A stretch of 64,000 nt of DNA, taken from NCBI RefSeq assembly GCF_000340215.1, contig NW_006921542.1, forward strand, positions 307,610-371,609. Reading direction: 5' to 3'. The stretch's first letter is position 1; every line of letters begins with the position of its first letter. Made by a program: the position numbers and the translations under genes. This stretch comes from Pseudocercospora fijiensis CIRAD86 (lineage: Eukaryota > Ascomycota > Dothideomycetes > Mycosphaerellales > Mycosphaerellaceae). The notes beneath the pieces were generated by a model, which saw only the letters and a program-made list of their open reading frames with translations, made no database searches and was not told the origin of the DNA. Shown piece by piece: positions 1-13,817 of this stretch.

Positions 1-336
1 AGCTTAATCTTCCGAATATTAAGCTCGCTACGATTCCGGATACGTACGATAATACGTACGACAATAACGATAAAGAGGAGCCTAGTAATAGCCCTAGCCC
101 TATTAAATCGGAGCCGACGTCGTTGCTAGTTATATCCCTATAGAAGTTTCCCTACCTCGCTTATATAGTTTAAATCGCGATCCGAGCCCTCTTTAAGACG
201 CTTAAAATTGCACTATTAAACGACGACTAATAGAAGATCCTAGATAAGGATAAGGCAAAGTCGAAAGTTAAGAAACTCGTTATAGCAATAAGATAGGATA
301 AGGTAGAGAGCCTCGCTCTCGTTTTATATAAGGTAT
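1..336 (+). mobile_element. hAT transposon fragment, plus orientation
   Basis: This matches the internal transposase segment of the hAT copy at 17395-17735 in direct orientation, and the segments at about 2490-2830 and 48560-48900 in inverted orientation. It encodes part of the transposase downstream of the SDNASNN-type motif (residues such as LPNITLATIPDTYDN are readable in the better copy). The match stops abruptly near 336, where the sequence switches to the opposite strand of the same hAT family. It is either a separate truncated copy or one arm of an inversion; the left side lies outside the window. Confidence 0.75.
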
Positions 337-1109
337 AAAGCGCCGCTTCTTTATTATCGAGTCCTACCTTTTACCCTTTTTTAATAGAAGAATAACTTTT
401 CTTCGCGATAGTCTTCGTCTACTTACTCTTTTTAGCCGCTTTAGCCTTCTCCTATCTACCTAAAGCCTTCTTGTTTTTCGGTACTATTTTCCGAGGAGCC
501 CCCTTCCTTTATATATACTACGGATAGTCTTCCTCTTCTAATATCTCGTTCTTACTATAGTCTTCCTATACTTAGCTTACTTTACCCTTACTCTTTAGGT
601 TTTAAAGGTATCTTTATATACATTCGGGCGACGAAGGTATATCGCTAGGACCTAGAAAATTAATAAGCCTATAGTCGTAAAGAGATATCTATACTTCTTA
701 CCTTCCGGATTAAATAGTCTTCTATTAGACCGTCTTAGTACGTCCTCGTTAGATTCGTACTTAGGATAGTCGCTAAAGGAAGGGGAGGCGGCCGACTTAG
801 TAAGGCCCGAAGAGCCGAATCCTTAAGGTATATTTATCTTTAAGAATATAGGGAAAGGGAAGAAGGAGAGGAAGAGCGAATAGATATTTAGAAATAGTTA
901 GTAGGTAAGTAGGATTAGTTACTATAGCAACTAGTCTATTTAGGAATTCAAAATATATTAGAAATATATACCGGCTATATACGCCGGCTATATTACCTTC
1001 TACGTAGGCGCTTTACTACTATAGTAACTAGTCTATTTAAACATTCGAAATATATTAGGGATATACTCCGGCTATCTATACTAGCTATATACGCCGGCTA
1101 TATTACCTT

Positions 1110-3440
1110 CTACGTAAACGCTTCGTCTCTTTAAAGCTACTCTAAGCCTATATACGCTTCTACTTCTCGATCTAGTATCGCCTTCTACCTCTGCCCTCCT
1201 CCCCTTCGTTATCGCTAATAAGGGTTTCGCTTAGACTAAATTTTGTATTCTCTTCGCGCTACTAGATTTCTTCGATCTTAAGGTTTTCTAATTCCTAGAT
1301 TAAGTCGTCCTTTAGTATAATCTTTAGTATTCTACTTTAGCGACTCTAGTAGAGGAGATAGTATCGGAATACTATAATAGATTGGAAGGTAGTAGGCGAG
1401 TATATTTAATTAAAGCGGCCCTAGTAACGAGCGATACTAAAAGACCTCTTATAGCCTATACCTACGCTCGATGCTATCGTTAGAAACTTAGGCTCTAACC
1501 GCTACTATATAGCGAGAATATCGTCTTCGAATTCGTCTAGAAGACCGGTAAGATCTAGAGATTATTAGCCCTCTTTCTAAGCCTATAGGTTTAGTATTTA
1601 CTCGCGCGCCGATAGAAATCGAACTCTTTTTAATTTACTTTTATAGTTGCTTCCTCTTCTACCTCTACTTCCTACCTACGAAATAGGTATAATATCGGAG
1701 CCTTCTTAGCCTTCTTCTTCTTTATACGAGCTATATTTAGACTAGTTTCTTTCCGACGCTTATAGAATATCTTTTCTAGAATAGTCTAGTAATACTTAGG
1801 CTATTCCTCGTCCCCTTTCTATTCCGGCTTCTACTAGTATATATCCTTTTCTACCGGATTAAGCAAGTACGTAACGCTATAGATATCCCCGAACGACTAA
1901 ACGGTAGTATTATAATATTTATATAACTTCGTATAGTAGGTATCTATAGCTTTCGTTATAGCTACTTTCTAGGGAACGCTCGTCTTAGCTAGCTTAGCTA
2001 CGGTTTCGTCGAGCTCGTTAAAGAGCTAGTTATAGTACGTAAAGATAAGGTAGATCGTTAGTCCTCGGATTCTTCTAATCGTAGTAGTAACCTTCGCGTA
2101 ATACTTACTAATATCTACGAGATACTCTACTTAGCGCTATTTAGCGGCGTTAAGCCCGAGCTACTTAATACCCTCGGAACTCTAATAGATCTCGAGAGCG
2201 GTATATAAAGTATATTCTCTCGTAACTATATAGAAAGTCGAATTAAACTAGGTTTTAACGTCTTAGGTAAAACGGAGTAGGCGCTAAAGAGGCCGCTTTT
2301 ACTATCGCTTATTCTATACGATATTCTAGGTATCGGTTTTAGAGCGCTCGATTAGGTTCTTTTAAATAGCCTCGAATCGGTTATATCTCTATAAGCTTAA
2401 GTTCGTATATATTGCTAGACGACGAAGCTAGAGAAAAAAAGTTAGACCTATACTAGGTTACCGGCTATAGGTACCGGCTACGGACAAAAGTTATACCTTA
2501 TATAAAACGAGAGCGAGGCTCTCTACCTTATTCCGTCTTATTACTATAACGAGTTTCTTAACTTTCGACTTTGCTTTATCCTTATCTAGGATGTTCTATT
2601 AGTCGTCGTTCGATAGTACGATTTTAAGCGTCGTAAAGAGGGCTCGGATCGCGATTTAAACTATATAAGCGAGGTAGGGAAACTTCTATAGAGATATAAC
2701 TAGTAACGACGTCCGCTCCGATTAAATAGGGCTAGGGCTATTACTAGGCTCCTCTTTATCTTTATTATCGTACGTATCCGAGGTCGTAGCGAGCTTAACA
2801 TTTAGAAGATTAAGCTAAATTATAGACCTTGTAATCTCCTCTACGTACTCGACCCTATCTATATAATTAGTAATTTCAAAGATATATATAAGTAAATTAT
2901 ATATATAACGCCTTATATAATATTCGATTATTACTAGCGTTATCCGTAGTAATTGAATTATTTTCGTTATTACGCTAATCCTATCTATTGCCGTATAGAC
3001 AAGCTTCGCTATATCCTTACTAGTATAGGAACCTAGAATTTTAGGGGATCCGATTATAAGTTCCTAGAGTTTCTAATCCGAATTAATAAAGTATAATATA
3101 ATCGAGAGAAAGGAGGCCCTTATAGTCCGGCTTAACTAGCTATCGATAGTATTAGTTACTCGGCGAGTATTACGGAGGATCTCCCGAATATCGTTTAACG
3201 TAGCCTCTTCATTCTTTTCGAATATAGTACGCTAGGTTATTACGCTAAGAAATAGGGGGGGGGAGGTAGTTTATAATATATAGGTATGTCTTCTATATAG
3301 ACTCCCTTTCGTAGAAGTCTTCCGAAAGACTATTTATAGCTAGTATTTCGTTTACTAGTTGCTTAAAGTCTTTGGGGAGAAATCGATAGCCTTTAATCCT
3401 AAAGCTTCCTTTAGCGTAGCCTATAATTATTAGCTAGATC
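1110..3440 (-). pseudogene. hAT transposase remnant in H1
   Basis: This is the minus-strand counterpart of the transposase at 16790-24055. Read with TAG/TAA as former Gln or Trp, it gives the RNase H-like hAT core followed by the C-terminal dimerisation domain. Near 1470 it lacks 27 bp present in H3 (47494-47523 region), an in-frame loss of nine codons in the core of the dimerisation domain. Many RIP stops make it non-functional. Limits are set by alignment with the other two copies and are approximate. Confidence 0.7.
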
Positions 3441-4289
3441 TATATAGTTAATTAAAGTAGCTAGTAGCTATAGCCGGCATTTTAGAAGACGTACCTCTTT
3501 CTAGAACGCTATATCTATATTAACCCTTATCTCTCCTTAAGATTCCGGATATCGTTTAGAATAGAGATAGTTAGTAGGCGATAAATTCCTATCCCCTAGT
3601 TTCGGGTATTTTAAGATTAAACCGTAGAAGTTATAGACAATTACTAGTTAACCTTTAAGTTAAGAAGTCGTATAATAGTATAATGCCCCCTCTATAAAGA
3701 ACTTCTAGAATATATCCGGTCGCTCTTTACTACCTTATCGTATCGAGTACTTCCGTAGTTTATACTCCTTCGAACGTAAGTATAAAGGGAACTCTATCTT
3801 ATATACCTATTAATTAAACTACTCGGTATACTCGGGTTTCTAAAAATACGCCTAGCTAGCCTTTTCGAAGATATCCGGGTTAATACTCGATGTTCTTATA
3901 TCTCCGGATAACCTTCTACTTAGACTCCGGAAGGTAAGGACTAGGTAGTAGTACCCTATTATAAATTCCTATTACTAGGATTCGAAGAGGATAAATCTAG
4001 CCCTAATTATCGTCTAGTACTCGATAGGCTCGAAGGCGAGTATATAACCTCCTCTCGACGTTATCGTAATCTCTTTCGTATACTAGACTATTTCGACTAT
4101 CGTATCGTTATTATACTTCCTAGTATAGCGCCTAGTATATATACAATATCGGTCGGTATGTTTTAAAGTTTTATACGGTAAGGTAAGGTACGTAAGGAGT
4201 AGTAGATATATACTAGTAGCTATAGGGAAACACCCTTCCTTTTATAGTATCGTATCGTTAGGAATAGCTAGGTAGTAAATAGCGGGCTA

Positions 4290-4420
4290 CCTTTTTTTTG
4301 TTTCCTAGCTACCCTAGCTAGCCTAACTACTAGATTTTCTTTCCTAGCTATCCTAGCTAGTCTAAATACTATATTTCTTTTCCTAGCTATCCTAGCTATC
4401 CTAACTACCTAAATTTTGCC
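4290..4420. repeat. Minisatellite inside hAT copy H1
   Basis: Three tandem units of about 40 bp built on cctagctaccctagctag and ttaactactagattttc. Equivalent arrays with different unit numbers lie at 15780-15900 (H2) and 50410-50520 (H3), so copy number differs between copies of the element. Confidence 0.7.
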
Positions 4421-4439
4421 TTCTATACGGCGCCTCTCT

Positions 4440-5790
4440 CCTAGTAACGGAACCGAGCTACTATACCTAACGAATCTAAGCTCGTTTTTAGTCTTAATCT
4501 ATCCTCTTTCGGTATAAGACACTCGATAAGCAAATGCTTAGGCCGAGTCTAACTAAGAAACCTAAGACTAACTAATAGCTCTATTAACTAATCCTAATCC
4601 TCGAACTCCTTCCGCTTCTTAGTAAAGACCTTAAAGAGCGCTCGAGCTTCGTAGGGTACCTACGGAGTAGTCGAGATAAAGCCGTATCGCTAAAATAGGT
4701 AATCCTTCGGAGGCTTATAAAGAGATATAGAGAATTCTAACGCTAACCTATCCTACTAGTAGCTTAGATTCTAGATATAAGCCCTCTCTACCTTAGCAAA
4801 GATTTTATATAGTAGTAGTACTCTACCCTCGAGAAACGCTTTCTATTTAACTATTAGTATCTACCGGCTACGAACGCCGGCTATATATACCGAGTATAGA
4901 ATAATTACCTATATCCCTTCCTCTTTTAGTAACTCTTCCGCCGTCCCTAGCTACCTAGCTCCGATTATATTAATCGTAAGCTACTTTGCCTTTATAGACG
5001 TAAAGGCTTCGCTCTAATACTAATAAAGAAATCTCTACTCTATATCGAGGATATAAAGACGACTAGTCTCGATTCTAATCCTTACTAGCTTTCCGTAGTA
5101 GCTTTAACGATAATTTTCTAGATTAATAGGACTTATACCTTAGTCCTTTACTAGTACCTCGTCTCTTTAACTATACTCGATCTACTCCTAACGCTTATCG
5201 TCTATAGCGTTAGGCCTAGAGACTATACGTATTACTAGATTAACGTATAGTATCTCCTTACTTTTTTAAGTCCCTTTATTCGTAGTATTAAGCTGTTTCG
5301 CGATATTCTAAACTCTAGTATTAATATTCTCGGCTATCTATATATCTCCGTTACTATTAATTATATCGATAGAGATAGCGGCAAAAGGTCTAAATACTAT
5401 TAGTTAACGTTTTAAAGGAAAAATGCCGGCTATAGCTACCGGCTATATTAACTTACGCTAGTAGAAAATTACGCTTAAAAACTAGACGTAATTCCTTCCT
5501 CCTCTAAGCCTTCCCTTAGGTTGTCTTTTTATTCTAACCTTTACTTTTTACTATAGGCGGTAGCTATCGATAGAATATCTTATTTCGTGCCTTTCTTCTC
5601 TTATCTTTCGATTTTTTATCCTTATCTATCTTCTCCTTTCTCTTACGGTTTCGTAGGGAGTTATTCTTTATAGAGTACTCCTCTTTAGTCTTACGCTTTT
5701 TTCTTAAATACTTAGGTAAAATAAACTCGCGGTCTTTAGTTCTACCTTCTATTTAGCGCGTAGCGCGCTTCTCTTTTACTATTTTAAAGA
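4440..5790 (-). pseudogene. hAT accessory gene remnant in H1 (unknown product)
   Basis: Counterpart of the frame at 14400-15790 in H2 and 50530-51920 in H3. The readable product has a very basic Lys/Arg-rich segment (KEKIDKDKRAKDKRRKARNK in H2) followed by a longer acidic/hydrophobic part. No family was recognised. It lies between the transposase and the terminus with the 20-bp subterminal repeats. RIP stops are frequent. Confidence 0.45.
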
Positions 5791-5924
5791 AGGGGGAGTA
5801 GGGGCGTAGTATAGTAGTTATTATAGGTATAGGTCTAGAGGAAGAAGAAGTTAAAAGGTATAAGAATATAGTAAAGCCCTAAATGTTACCGCCTACGAAA
5901 CGTTATATATATAAGGTTTTATAA

Positions 5925-6010
5925 CTATAGTAACTACGCCCTAGTAATAGCAACTACGCCCTAGTAATAGCAACTACGACCTAGTAAGGGTGTATACGAC
6001 CTAGCAACGT
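5925..6010. repeat. Subterminal 20-bp tandem repeats of hAT H1
   Basis: Degraded tandem units related to ggcaactacgccctagcaac. The same array occurs in H2 at 14050-14260 and H3 at 52065-52150 and 52235-52310. It lies a few hundred bases inside the terminus, a position where hAT transposase binding sites usually lie; that role is inference. Confidence 0.7.
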
Positions 6011-6550
6011 TAATAGCTATTATTAAGGCAACCGCGAGCGTAGTAAATATAACCTAAATACTATTATAGCCGGCAATAGTAGCCGGTAGTCGACTTACTA
6101 TCTATAGCAATCCTAGGCTAGGAGACTCCTACCTTATTAGATTTAGCTAAGCTACTTTACTCCTATTAGATACGTATATAAGACTATTAAAGTTCCTACC
6201 GGCTATAATAGTCTATTCCGGATTTACCTACTATCCGAAGACATTAAGATATATAAGATCGATAGGAATAACCGATATCTTCTTATAGCCCTAGGAAATA
6301 CTCTATTAGAGATTAATACTAAAGCTCGCCTATAGAATAGTTAAAACTTATATAGTCTCTAGTATAGCCGGCAATCGTAGCCGGTAGTCGAATAAGAGTA
6401 TCCTTATAGTAAAATTAATATAGTCTCTAGTTCTAAGTACGTATCTATATAGTTTAAAAAAACTAAACCGGAATTAGGGAGCTAGTTTGCCGCTAAGAAA
6501 CTAAACTATATACGTTTAGTAGTTCGCAAACCAAACTACTACGGGGTCTT

Positions 6551-8760
6551 ACTAGTACCTAATTGCCTTCTTCTCGAGGAGGATAATTAATATAGAATAA
6601 TAGAACGCCGGTATAAGACGTACGAGTAAGAGCTATTAGTAATCGTAGAGGCCTTTAAGCATTAGCGGCACTATCTTAAAGGTATATAGTAAGCTATCTA
6701 GGCCTATACGGACTATAACAATCTTCGTAGAATTACTAAGGTTACTAGGGTTATAGGTCGATAGGCTAGATAGCCTATCTACCTCGCTAGATTCGATTTT
6801 AATATTCTATATCGGCTAGGCGTAAGCAACCCTAGTAATAGTCTATTAAGACGACCTAATTACGATAGCGAAACCTAGTTTATAAATTTGTTGTTTCCTA
6901 CCCTATAATATAAGATTGCTATAGATATTATTATATAGTAGTAGGATAAGGGGACCTCCGGATACCGAGATAGTATATAATATAAGGGTAGTTATACTAT
7001 ATTAATAGTACGCGTAAAAAAGAACAAATACGCTAATGTAGACTATAGAGATCCTATAATTAATGTCCCTATTTATAGTAATAGCGACGATAGTACTAAT
7101 ATAACTAATCTAGCTCCTAGTACTACTAGATATATATAGTACCTACTACGTAAGATAGCAAGAGTGCTATTAAGCGACCTTGTATAAGGTAACGGTTAAG
7201 CCTTTATAAGTAAGCTACTATATACCTAGTAGAGGGACGCCTTTACTATTACCTACCTTACTCGGCTTATAAGTAGACGTAAGACTCGATCTAGTAGGAG
7301 TATAAACAACTAGTTAGTCGATAGTACTAGATACCTACGCTATAAGAGCCGCTTATATATAGCTATAGAGCAAACGATTAGATAGGAAATTCTTAAGTAA
7401 TACTATAATAGTAAGCCTACTAGTTAGTATAGTATAGAGAGGTCGTACGAGCTACTATCGCGTATATACTACTAGCTAAATAGTAAGCGGAATATAGGGG
7501 AATATATAAATATAAATACTATTTACTAGAGGGTTGAAGTAATATAATACCTACTATTTAGCGAGCTATTCTTACTTCCCATTCTAAATATACTATTCGC
7601 TAAACTTACTCTTAATTTTATTATAGATCTTCCTACCGCTAAGAGCCGTAGTAGTAAGAACGTATTTAATACTATTCTAGTTATTATAGACTGCCTTACT
7701 AAGAGCGCCCGATATATACCTACTATAAAGTATTAGTTGTTAATTAACCTAGTAGAAGAGCTCTAGAACAATGTCTTCTATACTTATAGGGATACCCCTA
7801 AATAGCAAGTATTAGACCGTAGCTCGATGTTTATATCCTACTACTAGAGCGAGGTATACCTATAGCTAAGACTAAGGCATCGGCTATCGATAGCCTTCTA
7901 CCTATAGACCGATAGTTAGACTAAGAGACAGAATACTACCCTATAGTAGTATCTACGTAGCTATATTAACGAGGATCCTAATAAATAGGTAGATCTCCTA
8001 TAACTAGCCGAGTTTGTATATAATAACTCTATATATTTATTAATTAAGGTAATACCCTACTATACTACTATAGGCTATAACCTAGCTATATTATAATAAC
8101 TACTGCTCGAGGCCGAGCGCTAAGGAAGAGAAGCCGGTTAATTAGAAATACTAGCGGCTATAGGACGTATATAGAAGATACGAGAAATCTATACTAAGAT
8201 AGCTAAAAAGTTAAAGAAACTATAGGTCTATTAAAAGACCTACTATAATAAGTATTATACGCTAACAACCTTAAAAGAAGGCTATATAGTTGTAATAAAT
8301 ACGAAGAACCTCCGTACCCGGAAATACCCTTCTCCTAACGGCAAAACACGCCCTAAACTAGCACTACGGTTTATTAGGCCCTTCCGTATCCGAGAACCGA
8401 ATAGTAATAGCTAGTCCTATTAGCTATAGCTTCTACTCTATTATACTATCTACGATGCCTTTTATATATTGCTTCCTAAACTACATTACTACTAAGAGGG
8501 CTAAGAAGCCCCTACTAAGTATCAAGATATATTAGCGGATACTAAAGAGCTATAGTAGGTAGAATATATACTAAATAATTGGATAAGGGATAGCAAGAAG
8601 GAGTACCTACTACGCTAGTAAGGCTATACCCCTAAGTAGGACTCGTAGGATCCTATAGACTCCTTTCGGGATATAACCGAGTTGCTATAAGAATATAGGG
8701 CTACTAATAATAGCAAGAAGAAAGCTAAGAAGACCTTATAAGTATAACGAAGTCGAGGTA
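6551..8760 (+). pseudogene. pol: Ty3/gypsy chromovirus Pol, 3' part
   Basis: Plus-strand frames give, in order: RNase H (ELLVIVEAFKH then RHYLKG, about 6625-6690, and ARFDFNILYRLGVSNPSNSL, about 6785-6845); integrase core (NFIIDLPTAK about 7610, then VIIDCLTKSARYIPT, TDSQTKRQNTTL and LAEFVYNNS up to about 8030); and a C-terminal chromodomain (EYILNNWIRDSKKEYLLR, about 8560-8620). This order is diagnostic of chromodomain-bearing Ty3/gypsy elements. The 5' part (LTR, Gag, protease, RT) was cut off by the H1 insertion and is not in the window. RIP stops replace Gln and Trp codons throughout. Confidence 0.85.
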
Positions 8761-10240
8761 TCGCCGCTTAGGATTAATAATATCCTAGGGGTAGTAATAG
8801 CCTATTCTACTACTTCTATTATTACCTAATAGCAAATAACGCGCTTATAGGACCTAAGACTATACCGCCTATAATAGCTAACGTTCTACTACTCTTATAC
8901 CTACTTCTTATATCTACCTCTTATTCTAATAGCGCTATACTTAATAAGGATAAAGACGGCGCTAACGGAGCGTAGGCGATTAGTTATTATAGTAATAATA
9001 ATACTAGAATTGCGAAGAAGGGTAATAGCTAAGAGTAGTTGCTTTATAAGCGTAATAAAAAGAATAAGGCCCAGAAAGCAGAAGAAGTAAAGTTAGCGCT
9101 AAGGCGCTAACTACTAGCTATTAATGTTACCTAGTACTAATACTATCGCTAACCTTATACGCCTTACGTACCCTCTTAATATTCCGCTAAGGCAGGCCGC
9201 TACTATACTCCTTTTCTACCCTATCCGCTGTATGTGTGGTATTAACTAAGGACTAAAAGATAAGAAAGACGTTAGTAGAGTAAAACTATAGACGGGTAAT
9301 ATCCGGAATCGCTCTTATAGATACAGTATAGACCTCGAGCTTATAACCCTATAAGATTTGTTATAAATCGACTAAGTAAATGTAACTACTAGATTTCGAC
9401 CTTATACGCTACGACGGCGCCGCTATAGAAAACTAGCTACACTAATTTTAGTAATAATTAATAGCTGCCTAACTAGGCCCTAGGCGGTCGTCGCTACTAG
9501 ATTTTTAGGCCTAGTAATATTAGAAAAGAGCCGAAGCCTCAATACTAATACCTATAGTTACGCCCTAAGCTAATTAAAGGAAGCTAAAGTAGGCCGTACG
9601 TAATAGGAATCTTTCTATTTACCGAGAGATTAGGATAAGACCTCGAGAGACTAATAACTAAGCGTAAAGGGATTACTATAACTCCCTATACCTAGTTATA
9701 GCGAGGTATACGCGTCGTTATTAGTTAAGGCTACTATATTATAATAGCGTTAATATAACCGTACTACGAGGTTAGTAATAATAGCTTAGTTGGAAGAGTA
9801 GTAGTTATATAAATATATTAAAGTAAGGTTTAGTTAAAAGATTAATAGTAATATAATTAGTTAGTTAAGCGTTCGATTTAGCGCGTAAGAAGCGCGGCTT
9901 ATTATATCTAATAACTTAGCGAGGGGAGTAATAAGAGATAGCTACGAGGGCGTAGCCTTTAGAGGGTAAATAAAAGGCATATATCTAGCTAAGGAAATCT
10001 AGATTTTTAGTACCCTAGGTAGGGCTTAGCGCTTAGCGTTAGCCTTACTGCTTAACCTTCCTCTCCCTACTCTATAGACCTTATCGAACACTATACGCTT
10101 TAGACTATACTATCTACCTGCTTACCTAACCTAGTTTATAAAAGAGCTTATTATTCGCTTATAGCTTTAGTATTAGTATTGCTTTAGGCGTACGCGAAGT
10201 CGGTCGGCGTTGCAAGCTAGCTTCTAAGTGCGATTTCTTA
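8761..10240 (+). mobile_element. Probable 3' tail of the gypsy element, possibly with LTR
   Basis: This continues directly from the chromodomain. A plus-strand frame stays readable but matches nothing I recognise. A purine-rich stretch (gcgaggggagtaataagaga, about 9921-9940) could be a polypurine tract with a 3' LTR to its right, but I could not see a second LTR or clear TG..CA ends, which RIP would erase. The right limit is arbitrary. Confidence 0.35.
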
Positions 10241-13200
10241 AATTTTAATAATACTATTGGATATCGATAATATATTAGTAGGAGGCTTATAAGATAGGTC
10301 GGCGCTATTATCCTACCGTTTAGATAATATTCTACGGGTCTTAATTTGTATTGTTTTACCCTCGGTAGATTTCCGCTTACGCGAAGAAGCTAGCTTTATA
10401 CCTGTAGCTAGTACCTCCGGCGCCTCCGTAGGCGACTAGTCCTTCTTAATACTCGCTTTTATATAATACTAACCCCCCTTAGTAGGTATACTAGTTCTAT
10501 AAGACGCTAATTTTAGTACGATTACTAGCCTCGACGGAACTGTTTTCCTACGAATAGAAGGCTCGAAAATAGTAGAGGGAGGTAGTATTTAGGAGGTCCT
10601 CTATAGATTAGGAGATACTAGTTCTACCGCTCCTTTCGACCGTATATATATTATAGGCTTATTGTTACTTATGTCTTCGCCTAGTAGTCTATTCTCCTTA
10701 TTATTATCGTTATTACTATCCTTACTATATAGAGAGTTAAGCTACTAGCTAAACCGTACGCCGTTATTAACTTATCCTATATAGATAGATTATCGAATAC
10801 TTCTTAGATACGTAGAAGACGTACTTCTCGTTAGTATAGTTACCTATTAAGTAGAATAGGATTAGGCGGAAATTGTATATATTACTACTATAGAAACTAG
10901 TATTTAAGGTCGCGTTTTATAAACGGGGGTAGGTTAGGAATTAAGAAGAGTATACGGATAGACTACTAGATAAATCCTTAGATTCTATTGTAATACTATC
11001 TCTACTATTAGACTAAGTCTCGGCAATAGTATTATAATATATTCTACGCGAATAAGTTATAACGCGTATAGAAACGTTATATAGTAGTATTAGTATTTAT
11101 AGTTCTAAGTAGGTTAGTAGTACTCGAATCCCTACCTTAGAGCGTCTAGGCTCTTTTATAAGCTAGAATAAGCTATATTTACTACGTCTATTGTCTCTCT
11201 AGGTTAAGATTCGACTTTAGTAATTTAAGAGTACGTTCGTCGTAAATACGTAGGTTAGCCTCCTTCGTTCTCGAAGTAATAAGAGTTAGGCGGATCTATC
11301 TATTAGTAGACGGGGAATAGCTCGGTATAATAAAAGGCCTTAGATAATATATATCCTAGAATAGAAACTAGGAGGAAAATCCGTCCTAATTAGATCTATC
11401 CTATAATAGATTAAGTAGCCTCTACCTAAACTCGAAAAGGGCTAACGAATAGCAAGTATAATACTTCTATTAGCTACGCTTATATAGGGAACGAGAGGCT
11501 ATTACCTTCGCTATACGATATATACTAGAGCTAATCGAAGCGGATTAGTACTTACTATACTCTTTTAAGTAGGATTAGAAGTAGTAGCTCTACACCGACT
11601 GCCGTTTATCGACGCTATATATAATATAGTTAGCTTTTACTTCTAGGTATTATAACCTCGAAGACTCCTAGGCGACTTATATCTATAGGCTTAGGTTTTT
11701 AGCTATTCGTAATAGGAGGAAATTACGTATTTAGTATAGTATAAATAAATAGCTCTTAAATTTATAGTACTCTTACCTTTTTCCGCGAATAGGGGTATAT
11801 ATACGGGAATAAAAGGCCTTATACCCTGCGAATTAGACCGCGTTCTAGGATAATACTTATTGGTTAATATATATATCCTCTAGCCTCGGCCTAATACTAA
11901 TAATTACTTATAGCCGACGACTAATATTTCTATCGTAAAGAGTCTAGTAGTATAATATATAGTAGTATAAAGTATCTTAACCTAATTCCCCTCCTTTAGA
12001 AGGATAATTTACTATATAATATAATACTAATCGTAAGTAAAGTTTGCTAAAAGCGCCTACTAGTAGATAGAGTAATTGCTTAAAACTACTTAATTCCTTA
12101 GACGACTTCTAAACGACTTTAACGACTAATAGGAAGGCGATATTAAAAGATTTTATTACTCTCTTTACGCCTCCTATCGAGCTTTATATAGAGCTTATAG
12201 TAAGTACCTAACGCGTTATAGGACTTACTATATACAAGGTAGTACTAATATAAATTATTAATCTTTTCCCCTACCTTAACCGATATCTACCCTATAAAGT
12301 CTAGTAGAATAGTAGTATCGTTATTTCTCGCCTAATCTATTACTACGATAAATCTCAATCTACTATATACGGACTAACGCTAGGTTAATAAGACGGGCAA
12401 GCTAGTAGAAGACTTCTTACTTAGAGTCTAAGGCTATAAGTAAGACTTTAAAGAGATACGAGATAAAGCTAGTAGCTATAATAACCGCAATCGTAATAAT
12501 AACGTAAGAAAAGTTACTACCGACTTTTAGCGCCTCTAGTAGTCTATAGCTAAGTTTAGTAAGAACGTTATAGTAGGCTATAAGTATCTTATATAAGTAT
12601 TCTAGAGAGCTACTTTACGAAGCTTAAGCGAGGAAGATATTTAGCAACCTCTACGAATAAATAGTAGAGTATTACTACCCTCTGTAACTATCTATCCCGT
12701 ATCGAGCGGCCTAAGGACCGACTACGTCGATTTAGCTAGAGGTAGGATTAAGATAGGCAATTATAGTACCGCTAGGTATATAGCTAAGATCGTACCCTAT
12801 TAAAACGACTAAACGTAGGTAATAAAGGGCGTACTTAGGTAAGCTAGATCGACTCTACTCGGCTAGTAAACTAAGTCTAAGTCGATAGCGTAGTAGCGAT
12901 CGAGTAGTAGCGGAGGAATACTCCTTTTCTTCTTATTTATATACGTCCCTAGCGGATATCGTCTACTATCCCTAAGATAGGCGTACTAATTAGTTCGCGC
13001 CCCGTTCGTTAGCGTTAAAGTATATAGCGCCTATATAACCTTCTCTACGAAGGTAGTAGATACTACGAACTAAAACGTATCGCTATACGTAATCGTCTAT
13101 ATCCTATATAGTAGCTCGGCGTTCTAAGATCGTACGTATTATAGTAGCTCGCGACTTTCTAGCGAAACATTAATTTCGTTATATAGGTAGTATTTTAAAT

Positions 13201-13817
13201 TTCGCGTAGGTAGCCTTTTATTTTTAGCCGCGAAAGTACCCGTAGCTTATAGAGTAGTAATAGCTACCTCCTAGCGCGATAGTAATATAGTATCTTTTAT
13301 ATTAGCAAACGGTATTCCCTTACTCTATTACTAAAGCCGGGCTATTATCTCCCGAATATACGAACTTAAAGAATATCTCTCGAGGGATACAGACTTTAGC
13401 TTTATAATAGCTTATTTCTTCTATTATAGACTAGATATCCGTAGATATATAAATTATTATTCGATCCTAAATATAGCTCGATACGGCGGTAACCCGATAT
13501 ACTCTAATCTATACTCTCTTAATAGCTATACTAGAATAGCCGTAAGCTTACTCTTTTAGTAATCCAGGTGCTATACTAAAGTTTTAGTACTTACTAATTT
13601 ATTATATATAGATAAAATCTTCGCGGTTAGTACGAGTACTATACTCGATATCTATAATTAGTGCCTCTAACAACAAAACGGAATGTATTCTCTAGTCAGG
13701 TTTACAAATTTCTATACTATAGCTACTACCGTTAATAGTAGACTCCTATTTAAGATTACTCTACCTCCTAAAATTAGCCTAGTATAAGCTATAGCGGATA
13801 ATATCTTAGATTTTGTA
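10241..13817 (+). pseudogene. RIP-degraded coding sequence, unrecognised
   Basis: From roughly 11100 onward a plus-strand reading is protein-like if TAG/TAA are taken as former Gln/Trp. Examples are GNYSTARYIAKIVPYQND near 12760 and VLVLTNLLYIDKIFAVSTST near 13580-13640. No domain was recognised. The frame is open up to the H2 insertion site at 13818-13825 and can be continued from 57689 after removing H2. It may be an older transposon gene or a dead host gene. 10241 to about 11100 contains nothing I can identify. Confidence 0.35.

Larger units (their letters stand above)
337..6550 (-). mobile_element. hAT transposon copy H1, RIP-degraded, one end lost
   Basis: This minus-orientation copy is colinear with the complete copy at 46480-52512. 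Its right terminus reads ctactacggggtct, matching the terminal inverted repeat of the other copies (consensus start CAGACCCCGTAGTGGTTCGG). The opposite end, equivalent to 42911-46480, is missing at the breakpoint near 336. The copy interrupts the gypsy Pol gene, because RNase H sequence begins directly at its right edge. RIP is saturating. It carries transposase and accessory gene remnants listed separately, plus the subterminal 20-bp repeats at 5925-6010. Confidence 0.8.
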
